From Hyaloperonospora brassicae (Eukaryota > Oomycota > Peronosporomycetes > Peronosporales > Peronosporaceae), in NCBI GenBank assembly GCA_947650285.1, contig CANTFL010000233.1, forward strand, positions 1 to 64,000: a stretch of DNA of 64,000 nt. Direction: 5' to 3'. The position numbers and the translations under genes were made by a program. Below, one piece after another: positions 11,126-22,415 of this stretch. How positions within the stretch are numbered: the first letter of the stretch is position 1; every line of letters begins with the position of its first letter. The notes under the pieces are model-generated. The model had not been told where the DNA came from, ran no database searches, and saw only the letters and a list, made by a program, of their open reading frames with translations.

Positions 11126-12235
11126 TTATGGTTGGTCTCGCTGTTGCGGCTTTGCAACAGCATCAGACCCTCGCCATCCATCTCTTCTTACTGGTGGACA
11201 ATTACTACACTCAGCACCTCGCGTTGCTGAGCGGGGGATACTGCATTCATATGCGTAGTGTCCTAGTTTATGACAGCGATGGCGTCTAACCGATCGCTTG
11301 TCATTCGCGGGGCGAGGTTCCTCGCCCTCGACATTACAGAGGTCCATGTTTCCTGGATCTCCAGTCTCTTGTCGTCTCAGTGGACGATAAGAGCTCGAGC
11401 TAGCATGAACCTGTCTCATGATAAAGTCTCCCTGTTCCGCAGCTGCGATAGCCGATTCGAGCGTACCCAACTCTAAACGAAACAGGTGGTTCCTGATGGG
11501 TCCGTCTGCGAGCCCTTGCATGAACACAGTCATTAACATGTGTTCATGTATGGGTTGGCAGTTATACTACTCGCGAGGAGTCGTATATGTTGAGCGTAAG
11601 CGTGCAAATCACGGTTACCCTGTTTGAGTTTCAGGGGCTCTGATCGAGCCCTGAACTCAACCCGTGGCGGCTAAAACGTCTATTTGAGCCGGACCCTGAA
11701 GGATTCAAACGGCTTAAAAGCATATGGGTCGCTAATCTCGAGCCCTAAGACCCAAGTCTTAGGACGTCCTGCCAAGTGGGCTTGAGCAAATGTGAGTTTC
11801 ATTTGCTCATCGTCGATACGACTGCCATTATGGCTCTGTCGAGCTCGACGAACTATAATAATATGTTGTCTTCCTCGACTCCTCTGTACTTGGAGATGTC
11901 AACCTTGAAGATTTCGGGACGACGCGTGTGTGTCGTCCCGCCCACAGCATCATTAAATTGCCGCTGTCTCAACAGCTCTGTCTGTTGAAAAGTTTGCTGG
12001 TGAAACAAGGCTACTTTCTCTCTCTCAGCGGGAATTTCATTTTGAATGAACCTGGCTATAGCGGCATGTCGTTGGTATCTGTAAGAGAATACAACGTGGC
12101 GCTAATGGCAGCTTCGCCTACGGTGGAACTCTTGCGTTCTACCGCACTCCATTCGATGTTACTCAAATGGTTGAAGCCTTCACGCGTGACGTGGAAGGTT
12201 TCCTCCTCATCCAACATGTTTATGCTGAATGAGGT
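11126..12235 (-). pseudogene. Gag remnant, Gypsy copy 1
   Basis: The frame 11126-11539 covers the C-terminal part of Gag, with FMQGLADGPIRNHLF and a degraded zinc knuckle (HRCHKLGHYAYEC; the first cysteine is lost). The N-terminal half, to about 12235 near the 5' LTR, is recognisable only in broken frames. Gag would package element RNA. Confidence 0.7.
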
Positions 12236-12274
12236 GGTAGTGGTCGCTGGAAGGGCTTCAAAGTGCTACCAGGG

Positions 12275-12684
12275 GTAACGGGGCACGCCCTTGTGTCAAT
12301 TAAGCACAAGGTTGCGAGATATTGACGTCACGGACACGCGGCGAGGAAGCGCATCGAAGTAGGCAGAGCTCGGACGCTCTGTGTAAGGGAAAAGTAGATC
12401 TGTATATAATATCGTTACATTTCCTGATAAACCATCTTTGTGCTGAGCTAACTATATTAAACTACAATCCCCTATGTGGGTCTTCTGTCCACCACCCATT
12501 GCGCGGGTCTAGCAGCGATTGGTGAGTTGATATCATGACGATATCAACCAATGAGTAGACCCTTCGGTCATCTTCAACAACATCAGTATGCTCTGTGACA
12601 TTGATGAAAGAATATTCAACATAATATTCTTTATTGTCATTTTAGCCTTAATGACAATATCATGTTTCGGGCTACCCCGTTATA
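12275..12684 (-). repeat. 5' LTR of Gypsy copy 1 (right end)
   Basis: This LTR-like unit ends at GTTATA at 12684. It resembles the LTRs of element A more than its own left partner. It contains the LTR hairpin (arms 12526-12534 and 12540-12548). The primer-binding site lies just left of 12275 (CTACCAGG, preceded by AAAGTG). Confidence 0.75.
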
Positions 12685-12825
12685 CCACGGATATTACCCT
12701 CAGAGGCAATATTTCGCCAACATCACCACTTCTCAAGTGATGTTGATTGAGTATTATCTGAATAGATAACACTCAAAAATTGATACATTAATATCAATTT
12801 TATGTAACGGGCTCACTTCGTTACA
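12685..12825 (-). repeat. Partial second LTR fused to the right LTR
   Basis: This stretch matches bases 5075-5213 of the left LTR, including the terminal palindrome, and follows directly on a complete LTR end at 12684. The right side therefore carries one LTR plus the tail of another, a chimeric junction. Confidence 0.7.
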
Positions 12826-13916
12826 AGAATACACAGTCATTCTTTTTTCCTCTCTTTTTCCATCGGTACTCGTGCTCAAGTCGAGCCATTTTTTTCTACG
12901 AATGCGTAAGTGGTGCAGCTTTCGTCGACAACTTCAACCCCGAGCCAATGCGTCTGGCGTATCTTGGTTCACGCGAATGGCAGCACGCGGTAAGAAGATC
13001 CGAGTGTTGATGAATCGAAAATTGATCAGCAGCGGAGGTGGATACAACGACGGCGCCGATAAGTGGTGACTGTCACTTGTGTTGAGTGCTTGGACCGCGT
13101 CAGTCGTTTTCGTTCGGTACCGTGCGATTGGGACGGAACTTGGACCGCTCGGGTGTCATGTCACGGCTTTCGGCGGTCAGCTGTTGGGTGTGGACGCACA
13201 AATTAGAGTATATATATCTCTCATGCGTCATTTCTGTCGTCGAATGCCAATTTTACGGCGGTGTAGTGTCCCACTTACTTTTGGGGCCCAGTTGGCATTT
13301 GCGGGTGACGCTGATTGGTTGATGGACATGTCGTGAAGACAGTGAAATCTTGTCGACAACTTGCAGCTGAGAGAGACTCTCCCAGCTGCGGTACAACTTT
13401 TTACTCTTTTGTATTTGTCGGAGATGGTACAAGTAAATTTCTTGCCACCTTTTCGACAAATAACAACAGGAAGACTAAGTTATAAGTGTTGTGTTGACGA
13501 GCTTATGGACCGACCGCATTCGGTATGTTCCCGTTCCTTTCATGGCTCTTCATGCCAAAACTATTGTGTTGAGTAAGCGAAGCATCGCTCATCCAGCAGA
13601 GATGTCATCAGGCCACGGCCATAGTGACTCTGACTTTTAGCAAGACGTAGAATCGTCCGTGAGTAGACGCACAGCTTGCTTTGCACGCCATCGTTTGCAG
13701 GACGACGACAAAAGCGACAATTACCATCACAGTGTTGCGATTGCTTGACAACAACAGAACCGCGCGGTCGAACACAAAACGCTCAGTCAAACAACAACTT
13801 GATTGGATTAGATCTAGTCTAGCGTCGCTCAGCTGTCCGTGTTTGGCAGCTACATCCCCCGCACTCCCACGAATCACCTGCCTCAAGCACCCTGCAAGCT
13901 CCGCTATCGAGACTTC
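12826..13916. other. Spacer between tandem copies
   Basis: This 1.1 kb has no match to the sequence right of the second Gypsy element (42178 onward). I see no recognisable gene. A minus-strand frame at 13608-14054 crosses into the duplicate block but resembles nothing known. The spacer was probably originally left of the secreted-protein gene. Confidence 0.45.
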
Positions 13917-14118
13917 AGACTTCCCAAAAACACAGAAGCACCATGGCCAATACCATGTGTAGCCACTCACACATTCTCGAAAGTGCCAAGCTCGCGCAGC
14001 AGGACTCGCAGCATCGATTGATGGTCCAACAGATCGTACGTCTTGTGCTCGCACACCCGTGACAAATCACGGGCTATCGCTCGATCCATCCAAGACGTTC
14101 GTGGAACGGGAGGTATGC

Positions 14119-14955
14119 TTAGGCAACTGGCTCGGCATTGCATAGGTTCACACAGCACTTAGCTAGAGCAGCCCCAGGAATGCCGGCATCAAGTTGACAC
14201 TGGCCAGTGTGTTTACCGATCGTCGCGAGATCGAGACGGTAACACTCGTCGATTTGGTCGCAACCATACACGACCGAGTTAGGCACGCAGCGTGCCTTAC
14301 AGCACTGGGCCCGGTCGGCTCCGGGAATGGGGTGAAACCGGTAGCAACGCATAGTGTTCTGATTGATCGTTTCAGGCCCCAGCCCGAGACACTCATCGAC
14401 TTGGCCGCAACTAGCCACAACAGGTGTCGCCGCGCAGCGATTCTTGCAGCACTGGGCGCGCTCAGCTCCGGGGACGAGGACTTCATGTTGACAGCCGGTG
14501 GTCGCTCCGTTCAGTTGCTCATCAAGGAGATTGGCACATTCATCGACTTGGCGGCAGCCATACACAAGAGGTGTCGGCGCGCAGCCTGCCTTACAGCACT
14601 TGGCCCGCTCTTCTCCGGGAATAGGAGCGTCCAGTTGACAAACATTTGTCAGTTGGTTCAGCTTTTCAAGCTCCTGAGGCGACGTGCGACCCCGACACTC
14701 ATCGACTTGGTCGCAATAATACACAACAGGTGGAATCGCGCATTGTTCCGCACAGCACTGGAGCCGTGTAGCTTCGGTGGGATACTTCTGTTGACATTGA
14801 TCAGAAAGTTGCTGGACATCCAGTGGCGTGCGACCATTACACTCAGCGACTTGGTTGCAGTACGACAAAAAGGGTACAGGTGACCCAGGGACGGCGGCTA
14901 CGCTGGCAGCAGCGATAGCAGCGGCAGCGAGGATGAGTCCGTTGCTGAGGTGCAT
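14119..14955 (-). CDS. Secreted cysteine-rich protein with five PcF-like repeats, copy 2
   Basis: The 278-residue protein is identical to the one at 202-1038, with the same putative signal peptide and five six-cysteine modules. The initiator lies at 14999-15014. I see no base difference in the coding region, so the duplication or a later gene-conversion event is recent. Two intact copies would raise dosage of the product, as is common for clustered secreted effectors of oomycetes. The function remains inferred from the cysteine pattern only. Confidence 0.8.
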   Translation of the reverse strand: MHLSNGLILAAAAIAAASVAAVPGSPVPFLSYCNQVAECNGRTPLDVQQLSDQCQQKYPTEATRLQCCAEQCAIPPVVYYCDQVDECRGRTSPQELEKLNQLTNVCQLDAPIPGEERAKCCKAGCAPTPLVYGCRQVDECANLLDEQLNGATTGCQHEVLVPGAERAQCCKNRCAATPVVASCGQVDECLGLGPETINQNTMRCYRFHPIPGADRAQCCKARCVPNSVVYGCDQIDECYRLDLATIGKHTGQCQLDAGIPGAALAKCCVNLCNAEPVA

Positions 14956-14998
14956 GGCGGCGTTCGAGGTCTTGTCGTGGCTTGTTGTTCTTCGTCGC

Positions 14999-15014
14999 AG
15001 AATGAGGAATGAAG
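14999..15014 (-). promoter_or_regulatory. Oomycete initiator (Inr) element, copy 2
   Basis: This is the same 16 bases as at 1082-1097, 44-59 bases upstream of the ATG at 14955. The core promoter is duplicated intact, so both gene copies may be expressed. Confidence 0.6.
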
Positions 15015-18000
15015 AACGGGAGTGGCGACGCTATGGCGTCGAGTAGCAAGAATCCAGTGGCAGGAGAGAGGACATCTGTATGCACCATACAAATGCAGAA
15101 GCGATTGACGGCAGCACGCGCGATTTTCTAGCAGCGCGTAGACAAGTGTGGATTCAGTGGGCTCAGATCAGCTGACTTTGCTGAGTATGATCAAGACAGC
15201 TGCCGTGGGAGTCTTGTGATTGGAGACCGATTTGCATTTGTCACAGTCGTTCGTTCGCTACCGCTTCCAACGGCAATTTCGACCCACAATAGCGAGCATT
15301 ATGCACTTCTTTCGTGGACCTTAGCTTCTCTCTTGTACATGGTGAGATACCATGAATCCCTTAGGTCGACAGCACCAGGCGCAGAGGAGTCGACACTTGT
15401 TACGCCGTATATCGTCTTCTTTGGCCGTCCGTTCAAGCCGCTGTTGTTGTATATTGTAGACAAAGGATATATCCTTAGGAACGCACTGGAAAAGAGCTCA
15501 GGCTTCAGCGTTCATCACCCGTAGACGAAAGCAAGAGAAGCGTGAACAACACGGACGTGCGGATCTACTTTCGTGTTGCAGTTCAAGCGTTGACTCGCTT
15601 CACGGCACATTGTCGGTCTAGCAGCATCCAAGTACTAACAGAAGACAAGGTCCAACGCGCGAGCAGTGACTGATTTCAATTTTGCCAGTAATATCGCGTC
15701 CGCAATACTAGCCATGTTTACAGCTAACGGTATGAATGTTGCCAATGAAGCCAACGCGTTACGCTCGAAATGCCTTTGCGAACAATTGACATTGCGAAAT
15801 TGCGGACGACCTATTCAACAAAGCCTTGTGCACGTGGAAAGGCACCGTCGGTCTTCTATCACACTACAAGTCAAAACAAGTCAATGTTTTTGGCGTTTGC
15901 CCGACGACAGTGGTGTGGATCGAGAGGGAGGTGGTCGCATGTGTTCTAATTGGGAAAGATGGAGTAGAAACAGGAGACTACATTCAATGCTCTCTAAATT
16001 CTAGGGCAGCGTTCACACGGTAGGCAAAGCCGATACTCCAAAGTTGTGGGCCTACGTTTATTGACATCAATGTATCTCCCGAAAGCAAAAACAGTGCATC
16101 AGATCGACACTGTCACTACGAGCCGCGAGGCGTATGTCGCTTGAGCCACTCGAATCTCAATCCTCGCATTTCGTATCATTCCAGCTCACAGTCAACCTCA
16201 ATTTGCATAGTTCTATTCATAACGGACTGGTTCCTCGCTGTCCACCTTGAGGATGCCCTGTCGAGTATCGCAGCAAGTACGAGCTCTGCGCTACCAAGTG
16301 CTCTGCGATGTCCAGACAATTCCGAACGAGAGACCACGACATCTACAACATTCGACCGAACAAGCGCAAAGTCTGGCACAAAGAAGTATTGCAAATCACC
16401 ACGACAGTGTCATTGCAGTAGCGCCTAGGTCGAGCGCGAACATGGCGTCGTCATCTGTTCGGCTTGCGACTGGGTTCTCAGAACGAACCACCTTGTCGCA
16501 TGCGAGACGCAGTCGACGAGATTTGCCTGAAATGGCGCAACGCTGTAATCGAAGGGACGGTCGAGATGGAGCTGAGGAGCTTTCTGGACCTTATGGCACG
16601 ACAGACGAGAGTCACAACGTGTATCGACGTATGCGGCACGACATCACCTCGATTCTGTGTTTTCCGCGCACCACGTAGCAGGCGCTGACGGAGCGTCGAC
16701 CCTCTTTCGAGCAGCCAGCGCAATTTTGTTACGTTTGTTGACGAGCGCATGTTGCGCGTCGTTGGGCAGGACTCACCCTTTTAGCTTCTTGCGATCACGT
16801 GTCTGACTTGCGACCGCCATTGTGGACAAGAGACGAGTCGTTCGCTTGAAGCTGGTAGAGTGGAAACCACGGTCGGAGCGGGCGCAAACTATTGTGACGA
16901 GCAGATGAAAGCGCTTGCTGACGTCGACGACGTGGTCGACGTCTTCCAGCGGCGGCTGCACGCGCGCTGGAAGCGGAGCGTAGTTGTTGTGTCATGTACG
17001 TCCATTATTTCGAATAATTAACGACTGAAAATATGACTGCAAGGATGCCCCGGAAACCGGGAGTAATCCGTGGGTGCTCCAAAGGGCCGGGGCAAGGGTA
17101 GCGACGGTCACAGACCATCCCTCCCAAGCCGGGTTCGATCCTTTCATGACCGCTGATGCGACCAATCGGACCATACGTGCTAACCGCCGAAGCAGCAGCG
17201 TAAGACGCGGAATAGGCTGCCATTCGTGGCATCTACCCTGTTTGGACCGCTTACGCGACCCCTTGACGTGGAGTGCGATCACCGAAGTAAATGCAAGGCG
17301 CGGGGAACGCCAACCCGCCGTAGTACCTCCCCGAGGAGCTCATCCATCTATGATGGTGGCTCCCATCGGCCGCTTGCGCGACCCGTCGGTCCACTGCGCC
17401 CACACCTGAGACTGCGAGTGCAGCTTGCTCGAGGCCGCCCTTAGACCCCCTCGGCTCCCCTATGGGAGGATTCCCTCCGAAGAGGCCGCCCACGAAGGGG
17501 TAAGAAAAGACTGACTTGAGCTGAACCGTGAATAGTTGGGAATGAAAGCGGAGCGTAGTGTCTTCTGCATCGCGAGCAACGACAGACAGGCTACAGCTGA
17601 AATAGCTGACGCTGTTTCGTTCTATTGATGCTTTTACTTCTTGGACGTAACAATTTTCCCTGATTGCGCCTTCGGGCAGTATCGGCCAAGCGACGAAGAC
17701 CACCAACGCGCCGGCCAACCGGCACCCTTTTCTAGGCGGGAAGTCTTCAATAGTGGGGCTCAAGTTAAAGATTAGAGGGAGGCTTTTTCTCCGCTGCATG
17801 CACCAGGGAAGGCAGCGCAGCGTGGAAACCGGTAGGGGAGCTACAAGTAAGACGCGCCACAGTGAGGTGAGAGAGGGCCTGCAACAGCGGCCGTTACCCC
17901 CCGCTGCCGCCTCGTTGCTGCTGTCCTATGTCAGCTTTTCAGCCGCAGGACCGTTTGCCGAGCATGATACCCGACGGACCTACGAAGCGACTTGCCTGGA

Positions 18001-18723
18001 ACGCGATTTATCGGACCCGTTCAGGTGCGTCAGTGGCCCATCGGAGCTGATCGGAGTGATACGCGACGTTTCCCGCGACTTCAGCGACCTGTCTACACCC
18101 TCGGGCGGGATATCCGATTTCACGTGCCCTCTGCCGAGTGTTTCCCGAGACGCCCGACGTCTCGAGCCAGCTGACTGAATCAGCGGACCGAGATTAACAG
18201 ACGTACGCTCTACTTACTGATCTATAAGAGATGCGCTGAATCAGCGGACCGAGATTAACAGACGCACGCTCTACTTACTGATCTATAAGAGATGCGCTGA
18301 ATCAGCGGACTGGATTAGCGAGGAGCAGATGAGATAGCCCGGATAGAAACACACCGATATCGTATTGTCGTACACGCCTGTAGAACAGACTATCAAGGCG
18401 CTCTAAGTAGCAGTCTGAGCGCGGCGGACGCGTCCTGCAGCAAGAGGCGGCAGCACCTCGGCAGCTACTGCCCTTGTAGTGAGTATTCAGCAGCGCTCTC
18501 GCCCCACTGGTATCGTTCATTGCGAGCGTCGTGGACACAAATGCAAGCGGCCGCCGCTGTATTAAGAGCCCTTCCACGATCGACAAAGGCCGTATGGGCC
18601 AGCGACGAGAGCGATGTCAGTTCATCGGCTGTCATAGTACTCCCATGTGCGTGTTTCAGGACGAGCAGGAGGAGGCGCAGCAGCATGTAATGGCTGTTTA
18701 CACGGATGATAGCAAGAGGCGCA
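15015..18723. other. Region without recognised genes upstream of the secreted-protein gene, copy 2
   Basis: This equals 1098-4744 apart from a 61-bp tandem duplication at 18177-18298. The GC-rich block 17000-18116 shows no difference from copy 1. After 18116 the copies diverge. No gene is supported. Confidence 0.5.
18177..18298. repeat. 61-bp tandem repeat, two units
   Basis: The units 18177-18237 and 18238-18298 each begin GAATCAGCGG and differ by one or two bases. Tandem copy 1 has a single unit (from about 4259), so this is a local duplication after the larger one. Confidence 0.8.
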
Positions 18724-19192
18724 TGTAAAGGGGCACGCCCTTGCTCAGATAACTGAGCAATGCCTTGTATTGATAACAATACAAGGGTGGGTACGCCCGA
18801 CGTCACGTACACGTGGCGTGAGGAAGCCCGACCAAGAAAATACAGAACCCGAAAACTCTGTCTTGAGAGGAAAGTAGAACTGTTATTAAATATAGTTATG
18901 CTTCTTACTAAATCATCATTCGTCTTATTCTAACCGTATTAAACTTCTGTCTTTTACGTGGGTCTTCTGTCCACCACCCATTACGCGCGTCCAGCAGCGA
19001 CTGGTGGTTCAATTGGTTATGTACACGGTACACCAACCAAGAAGTGGACCCCTCCACGGATATTACCCTTAGAATTAATATTTCGACAACGTCGCTTTTC
19101 TCGAGTGTATCGATTGAATATTATCCAAATAGATTCTATTCAAAATTGGTACTTTCGTACCAATTTATATGTAACGGGCTCACCCCGTTACA
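18724..19192 (-). repeat. 3' LTR of Gypsy copy 2 (left end)
   Basis: The 469-bp LTR is almost the same as 4745-5213, with TGTAA and TTACA edges. The polypurine tract follows inside at about 19193-19211. Confidence 0.85.
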
Positions 19193-19326
19193 TCACCCCT
19201 CCCCCTTAACCATCAGTCACTATAGTGAGTGATTGATTTATTGGTGACAGAGAGACCATTGTCTTGTCGCTCTTTGGACGGGGAGAACTTGTTAATCTTT
19301 CCCTTCTCATTTCGACTTTGCAGCGC

Positions 19327-20121
19327 ATGACGAGTCCGTCCATGCGCTCCGCGAGCAAGACTGCATCTAAATCGGCTGCACGGATAAGTGAAGCCGGAGA
19401 GTAAGACACTCAAGACTCGGCAGCAGGCGATAATAAGTCTGCTGCTGCTAATAAGGAGCCTGCAACACCCATAGTTGCAGGTGCACGTATTCCTCCACGT
19501 GTAGCTTCTTCACCCACAGATACGACCGCGAGTGGTATTCCCATCGACCATGGTCCCGGTTTAGAGGTGACCTATTCGGGCGAGTCGGATTCCCCGTACG
19601 ACTCCAAGCAGACCGCAAAGCCCGACCGTACGGTTGCGGAATCGAAAACTGCTGCGCTTCGCGGCAGTCTCAATCCTAAATTGCGGCATGATATGTTCGG
19701 CTCATCCGACTATTCCGGGAACTCGTCACCGGGATCAAACCGATCGCGCTCGTATTCATACGAGACGGGTGTGCAACATGAGGACGTAAGTCCTCATGAC
19801 GATGTCGATGACTCTTCGCGGATTCATCGTAGGCACAGTCGCAGTCATACGAGGTCTTGCGGCGATCGTGGTGCCAGTGATTACGTTGACACCACGCAAG
19901 AGGAGCAGGATCGTGAGGCGTTACGATCTGCTCCTCAACATAAACCATGGATGCCAATCTTAAGCGATCTGAGAGAGTGGTATGGCTATACCACTGGGAG
20001 TTGTCGAATATCACTCTTTGACTCGTCAAGGATCCATGTCCTTGATTCCAGTGCAAAGTATTATCGCGCTGAGCATGCGTTTTACATCAATGTTTTTTAC
20101 ACATCGATGGTACAACGGTAA
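19327..20121 (+). pseudogene. Antisense accessory ORF, N-terminal part, Gypsy copy 2
   Basis: The frame starts at the equivalent ATG of copy 1 but has a TAA at 19402-19404, where copy 1 has CAA. It is open again from 19567 to 20121, with the TYSGESDSPYDSK motif. Here it runs past the point where copy 1 stops and reads FYINVFYTSMVQR, a frameshifted version of the end seen in element A. It is a broken member of the same antisense family. Confidence 0.5.
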
Positions 20122-20357
20122 CCACAAGCGAGACGAGTTCTCGCTGGTTTAGGTGTGAAATGTTATCATCGGCAAAATTGAGAATGTAGTCCGTGACACT
20201 CGGCTGGACCTACTTCCTCCAGATCGCAATAAGTTTGAACAGAAATCATAAACCGGTGCTCGGTTTAAATTGCATCGATTTTCTTGAGAGGCAGGTTTAC
20301 CTTGCCCGTTTGTGGGGAGAAAATGTCAGAGTTGTATTACCAACTCTGTTCGGGCCC

Positions 20358-20591
20358 CTAGGGAAGCCTTCTTCCCGAATCAGCCGTATCGGAGGGCGCG
20401 CATCTCGTGTGAGATGCACAAAAGGATGAAGACGTTACAATCCCTTTACGAACGCTCCGGGCGTTCTTTCGACGATGGCCCTCCACCTTTAACGGGTGCT
20501 TCTGGTTGTACTGTTTGACGAGACCGGGCACATACACCATCCGCTGAGAGCGGATCTCCCAGCTTTTCCACGAGGATGGATACCCCGGCAC
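20358..20591 (-). pseudogene. Chromodomain C-terminal half, Gypsy copy 2
   Basis: The frame opens with GYPSSWKSWEIRSQRMVYV and YNQKHP, matching the second half of the intact chromodomain of element A. The WxSWE-type core is typical of chromodomains. Confidence 0.6.
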
Positions 20592-20779
20592 TAAACGAGG
20601 TTACTCGTCCTTAATCCTGAATCTACACAGTGGTTCGAGATAAGCTTCACAAGGAAGCGTTCACCATCGTTTGATTCGACCAAAGAATGCGGGGGAGAAG
20701 GAGCCCTCTTTCAAGTCGTTCGACTCACCATTTCGACTTATACGAGACGGATCGCGCAATCTCTGCATAGATCGAGGAT

Positions 20780-21115
20780 TTGGATCACGAGAGAGACCGA
20801 CGCTACGCTCTAACCGATCTTGTACGGAATCGCCGCAAGGATCGGGAGACTGGAAGTGCGAAGGATCGTGACGATTACGCCCATGCACAGCTTGAGGTCG
20901 AGCGCTGTGTCCGCTCCTCGGACAAAGATTTGGAGATAGTTCGCAGAAAAATCTCTGAGCTACGTCGAGAGGTCCCTTCACTGCGCAACCAGACTGATCG
21001 TCTGGATCGCGAGCGCCAGAGCCTGATGAAGGTTCTAAAACGTGGGGGCTATCTTCATCGTCGGAAGACAGTTCGTACTGACAGTACGGGCGGAGACGCC
21101 CCACGTAGGACGTAG
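20780..21115 (+). CDS. Antisense coiled-coil ORF, Gypsy copy 2
   Basis: The 111 codons parallel 6799-7134, with scattered, often conservative, changes. The coiled-coil core (SLRNQTDRLDRERQSLM) and the end motif RGGYLHRRK are kept. It is antisense to the integrase tail frame 20661-21224. Confidence 0.5.
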   Translation: MDHERDRRYALTDLVRNRRKDRETGSAKDRDDYAHAQLEVERCVRSSDKDLEIVRRKISELRREVPSLRNQTDRLDRERQSLMKVLKRGGYLHRRKTVRTDSTGGDAPRRT

Positions 21116-21885
21116 GATGCGTGCGCATCCTACGTGGAAGCTGGATCGTGTCTGCTTTTGCCTTGTCTTCGCAGCACACGAAAAATACTGGTGTACTTGG
21201 GCAGTTGTTTGCTACTGCCCACATTAGTTACTATGTGTCAAGGTATGTGTACCGTAGAAAGTAGTACTAAGTCTCCTTCAATAAATAAAAGAACATTGGA
21301 TCTTCCATTCTTGTCAGCGTTCCGTTTCTGACGGTCCTCCGCGTAAGCGATACAATCCTGTACGAAACGGACCACTGCTTCATGAACCACCCAGAAATTC
21401 TTCAGCCGACTCGGCATTGTTTTGTTTAGTTCGCCTTGTGCAAACTGTAGAAAGAGTTCTTGCCTGTTTCTGTTCATCGGCGAGGAAGTCGTCATCCTCG
21501 CTGAAAAAGTCGTTGGCGATGCTGAAAATACCAGCATCGTCATCACCATCCGACTCAATAAAAGCGCCATCGCTATTATTGAGATGGTTTTCTTCTTCGA
21601 TGTCAATTTCATCGACATCGGCATCATACGTGACGACGTTAGCGTCGACACGTGATGATCCAGAGCCAGAACGTTTTTTTCTCTCGAGCGAGTCCCTCAC
21701 GCCTATCCAAGAGTCACACTCTAAGAGGGTGAGCGGACGCAGATAGCGTAAGCCATTCACGAAGAACAGTGTGTGCTGGGTTGAAGCATGCACCGAATTA
21801 TTGATGGCAAATTCAACCATCATTAGGAAGTCGTCCAACTCGAGGACGAGTGGACGTATCCTCAAAGGATCTCTTCGAGAACACG

Positions 21886-21890
21886 ATTGG
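21886..21890. repeat. Target-site duplication of element A, left
   Basis: ATTGG directly precedes TGTAAC of the LTR. It is repeated at 29872-29876. Tandem copy 1 has a single ATTGG in the uninterrupted sequence ACACGATTGGCACGTTCCG. Confidence 0.92.
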
Positions 21891-22284
21891 TGTAACAGGG
21901 CACACCCTTGCGTGGACTTAACGCAAAGTTTCGGTGAGCCCGACATACGTACACGGGGCAAACGAGGAAGCGTAGATAAGAGAAAAGGTTAACGGTTATA
22001 TTAATATAATTAAGTCTTTAACCACTGTCTCTCTGTTTGACTTAACTTTATTATAATAGAGTAACAGAATGTATGAAGACGTCTACTCACCACTCATTGC
22101 GCGCGTCTTGCGGCGATTGGTGGATTGATGTCGTAAAGATATCAACCAATGAGCAGACTATCTGGTCGACCCATTAATATCACCACCATTGGTGATATTG
22201 CTAAAAGAATATTCAACATAATATTCTTTATTGTCATTATCTCTTCTAAATGACAATTTCCATGTAACGGGCTGCCCCGTTACA
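21891..22284 (-). repeat. 3' LTR of element A (left)
   Basis: This 394-bp LTR starts TGTAAC and ends GTTACA. A polypurine tract lies next to it on the inner side (minus strand AAGGGTGGGTGA, 22285-22297). It differs from its partner at roughly 40 positions. Confidence 0.9.
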
Positions 22285-22415
22285 TCACCCACCCTTAACG
22301 GATAGTCACCGTGTGGCTATCAAAAATCTGGTGGCCACTCATTGGGCACCATTGGGACAGGGAGCACTAGTTGGGTCAGTTCCATTCACTTTCCACCCGA
22401 CCCCGCATAGTTAAC

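Larger units (their letters stand above)
4745..12825 (-). mobile_element. Degenerate Ty3/Gypsy chromodomain retrotransposon, tandem copy 1
   Basis: The coding order from right to left is Gag, protease, reverse transcriptase, RNase H, integrase and chromodomain, so the element reads on the minus strand. The left (3') LTR is 4745-5213. A purine tract next to it on the minus strand (GGGGGAGGGGTGA) is the polypurine tract. The right (5') LTR starts at about 12275, preceded by a primer-binding site shared with the other elements. All frames are broken by stops and frameshifts. The reverse transcriptase catalytic motif reads YFED instead of YFDD and the protease motif reads DCK. The flanks (GCGCA at left, AGAAT at right) do not form a target-site duplication. 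The left half matches tandem copy 2 well, the right half does not, so the element may be a recombinant. Confidence 0.88.
13917..18116. repeat. Near-identical tandem duplicate block, copy 2
   Basis: This matches 1-4198 at an offset of 13917 (13918 after a 1-base insertion near 16930). The left junction with the spacer falls at 13916/13917. The right edge of high identity is at 18116. Confidence 0.9.
20661..21961 (-). pseudogene. Integrase C-terminal half and acidic linker, Gypsy copy 2
   Basis: The frame 21380-21961 holds the end of the integrase core ([19 protein letters not shown]), then an Asp/Glu-rich linker (YDADVDEIDIEEE, SDGDDDAG) and the start of the tail. 20661-21224 continues with THPTSYVGRLRPYCQY. 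Element A interrupts the upstream part at 21890; the first residues of the 21380-21961 frame are read from A's LTR. The core continues at 29877. Confidence 0.65.

Noticed and set aside
4745..12825. A target-site duplication for Gypsy copy 1
   Set aside because: The five bases on either side do not match at any tested LTR edge (4745, 12684, 12825).
13608..14054. 148-codon minus-strand frame below the secreted-protein gene
   Set aside because: No motif; it crosses the duplication junction, so most of it has no counterpart at the first copy.
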